Shown one piece after another: positions 63,887 through 64,000 of a DNA stretch of 64,000 nt. The notes under the pieces are model-generated. The model saw nothing but the letters and a program-made list of their open reading frames with translations. It did no database searches and was not told the DNA's origin. Location of the stretch: NCBI RefSeq assembly GCF_007995215.1, contig NZ_VCDK01000005.1:609123-673122 (forward strand). The letters run 5' to 3'. The position numbers were made by a program, and so were the translations under genes. Numbering within the stretch: position 1 is the stretch's first letter; each line of letters starts with the position of its first letter. The DNA is from Shimia ponticola. GTDB lineage: Bacteria > Pseudomonadota > Alphaproteobacteria > Rhodobacterales > Rhodobacteraceae.

Positions 63887-64000
63887 TTAGCGAACGTCGA
63901 TGATGCCTTGGTCAACAACGGCACCGTCGACGACCAGCTTGGCCACAACATCATTCGTGGCGCCAAGGCCCAGATTGATGCGGACGTCGGTGTTTGCACC
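63887..64000 (-). CDS. Small exported protein, tandem paralogue 2 (C-terminal part)
   Basis: The last 37 codons of a second copy, cut by the window edge. The visible end, NLGLGATNDVVAKLVVDG then AVVDQGIIDVR, differs from the neighbouring protein by only three residues in 37 (Gly/Asp, Glu/Ala, Ile/Val). The stop is TAA at 63889-63887. The start and signal peptide lie right of the window. DNA identity is lower than protein identity, with differences mostly at third codon positions, so the sequence is under selection. Confidence 0.85.
   Translation of the reverse strand, partial: GANTDVRINLGLGATNDVVAKLVVDGAVVDQGIIDVR

Overview
The window is a dense, roughly 60% GC chromosomal segment with no phage genes, insertion sequences, plasmid functions or CRISPR arrays. 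The gene families point to an alphaproteobacterium of the Rhodobacterales, most likely the Roseobacter group. Clues are the DUF898/M48 gene pair, the accD-folC pair, a stand-alone MnmD next to a separate FAD oxidoreductase, tripartite tricarboxylate transporter (TTT) genes, a HIG1-type small protein, and GC-rich 3' palindromes of a kind common in that order. The genus cannot be fixed from the sequence alone.

Layout. 1-6.0 kb: the end of an S-formylglutathione hydrolase gene, a UPF0178 protein, a DMT exporter, a HAD hydrolase overlapping an ornithine-cyclodeaminase-like enzyme, an MFS transporter and zapE. 6.1-10.3 kb (minus): a LysM protein, folC, accD and a CPBP membrane protease. 10.4-16.05 kb (minus): one tightly spaced operon, tctC-tctB-tctA-acyl-CoA ligase-ketopantoate-reductase-like gene, which looks like uptake plus activation of a carboxylate. 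16.5-19.4 kb: tRNA-Lys, then dapF-mtaB-GST overlapping on the plus strand. 19.5-25.4 kb (minus): type I secretion ABC protein and adaptor, then RidA, a GDPD, a FemAB-like acyltransferase and pterin dehydratase, mostly overlapping by 4 bases. 25.6-31.1 kb: mlaA-mlaC, a class A penicillin-binding protein, and glnK-amtB for ammonium sensing and uptake. 31.2-45.5 kb: a lone Rieske oxygenase subunit, aromatic aminotransferase and sseA, smpB, a LysR regulator with a clear operator-like palindrome, a divergent FAD-oxidoreductase/mnmD pair (possibly a split MnmC), a lytic transglycosylase, dapA, a cobalamin adenosyltransferase with a HIG1 protein, an SDR enzyme and an SH3 protein.

45.7-64 kb is mainly plus strand: parC, DUF898, an M48 protease, a lipoprotein, then tuf. 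The translation and transcription genes follow in a loosened order: tuf, a mesaconyl-CoA-hydratase-like and CoA-transferase pair, a methyltransferase, tRNA-Trp, a two-TM protein, secE, nusG, a double-OmpA-domain protein, rplK and rplA. Where rplJ-rplL-rpoBC would often come next, the window instead has an unusual glycosyltransferase-like/beta-propeller fusion and a tandem pair of tiny exported proteins, the second cut by the window edge.

The most unusual items are that 698-residue fusion with its tandem small secreted neighbours, the TTT/CoA-ligase operon, the possible split MnmC, the insertions in the tuf-secE-nusG-rplKA block, and the unresolved start of the DUF898 gene downstream of parC.
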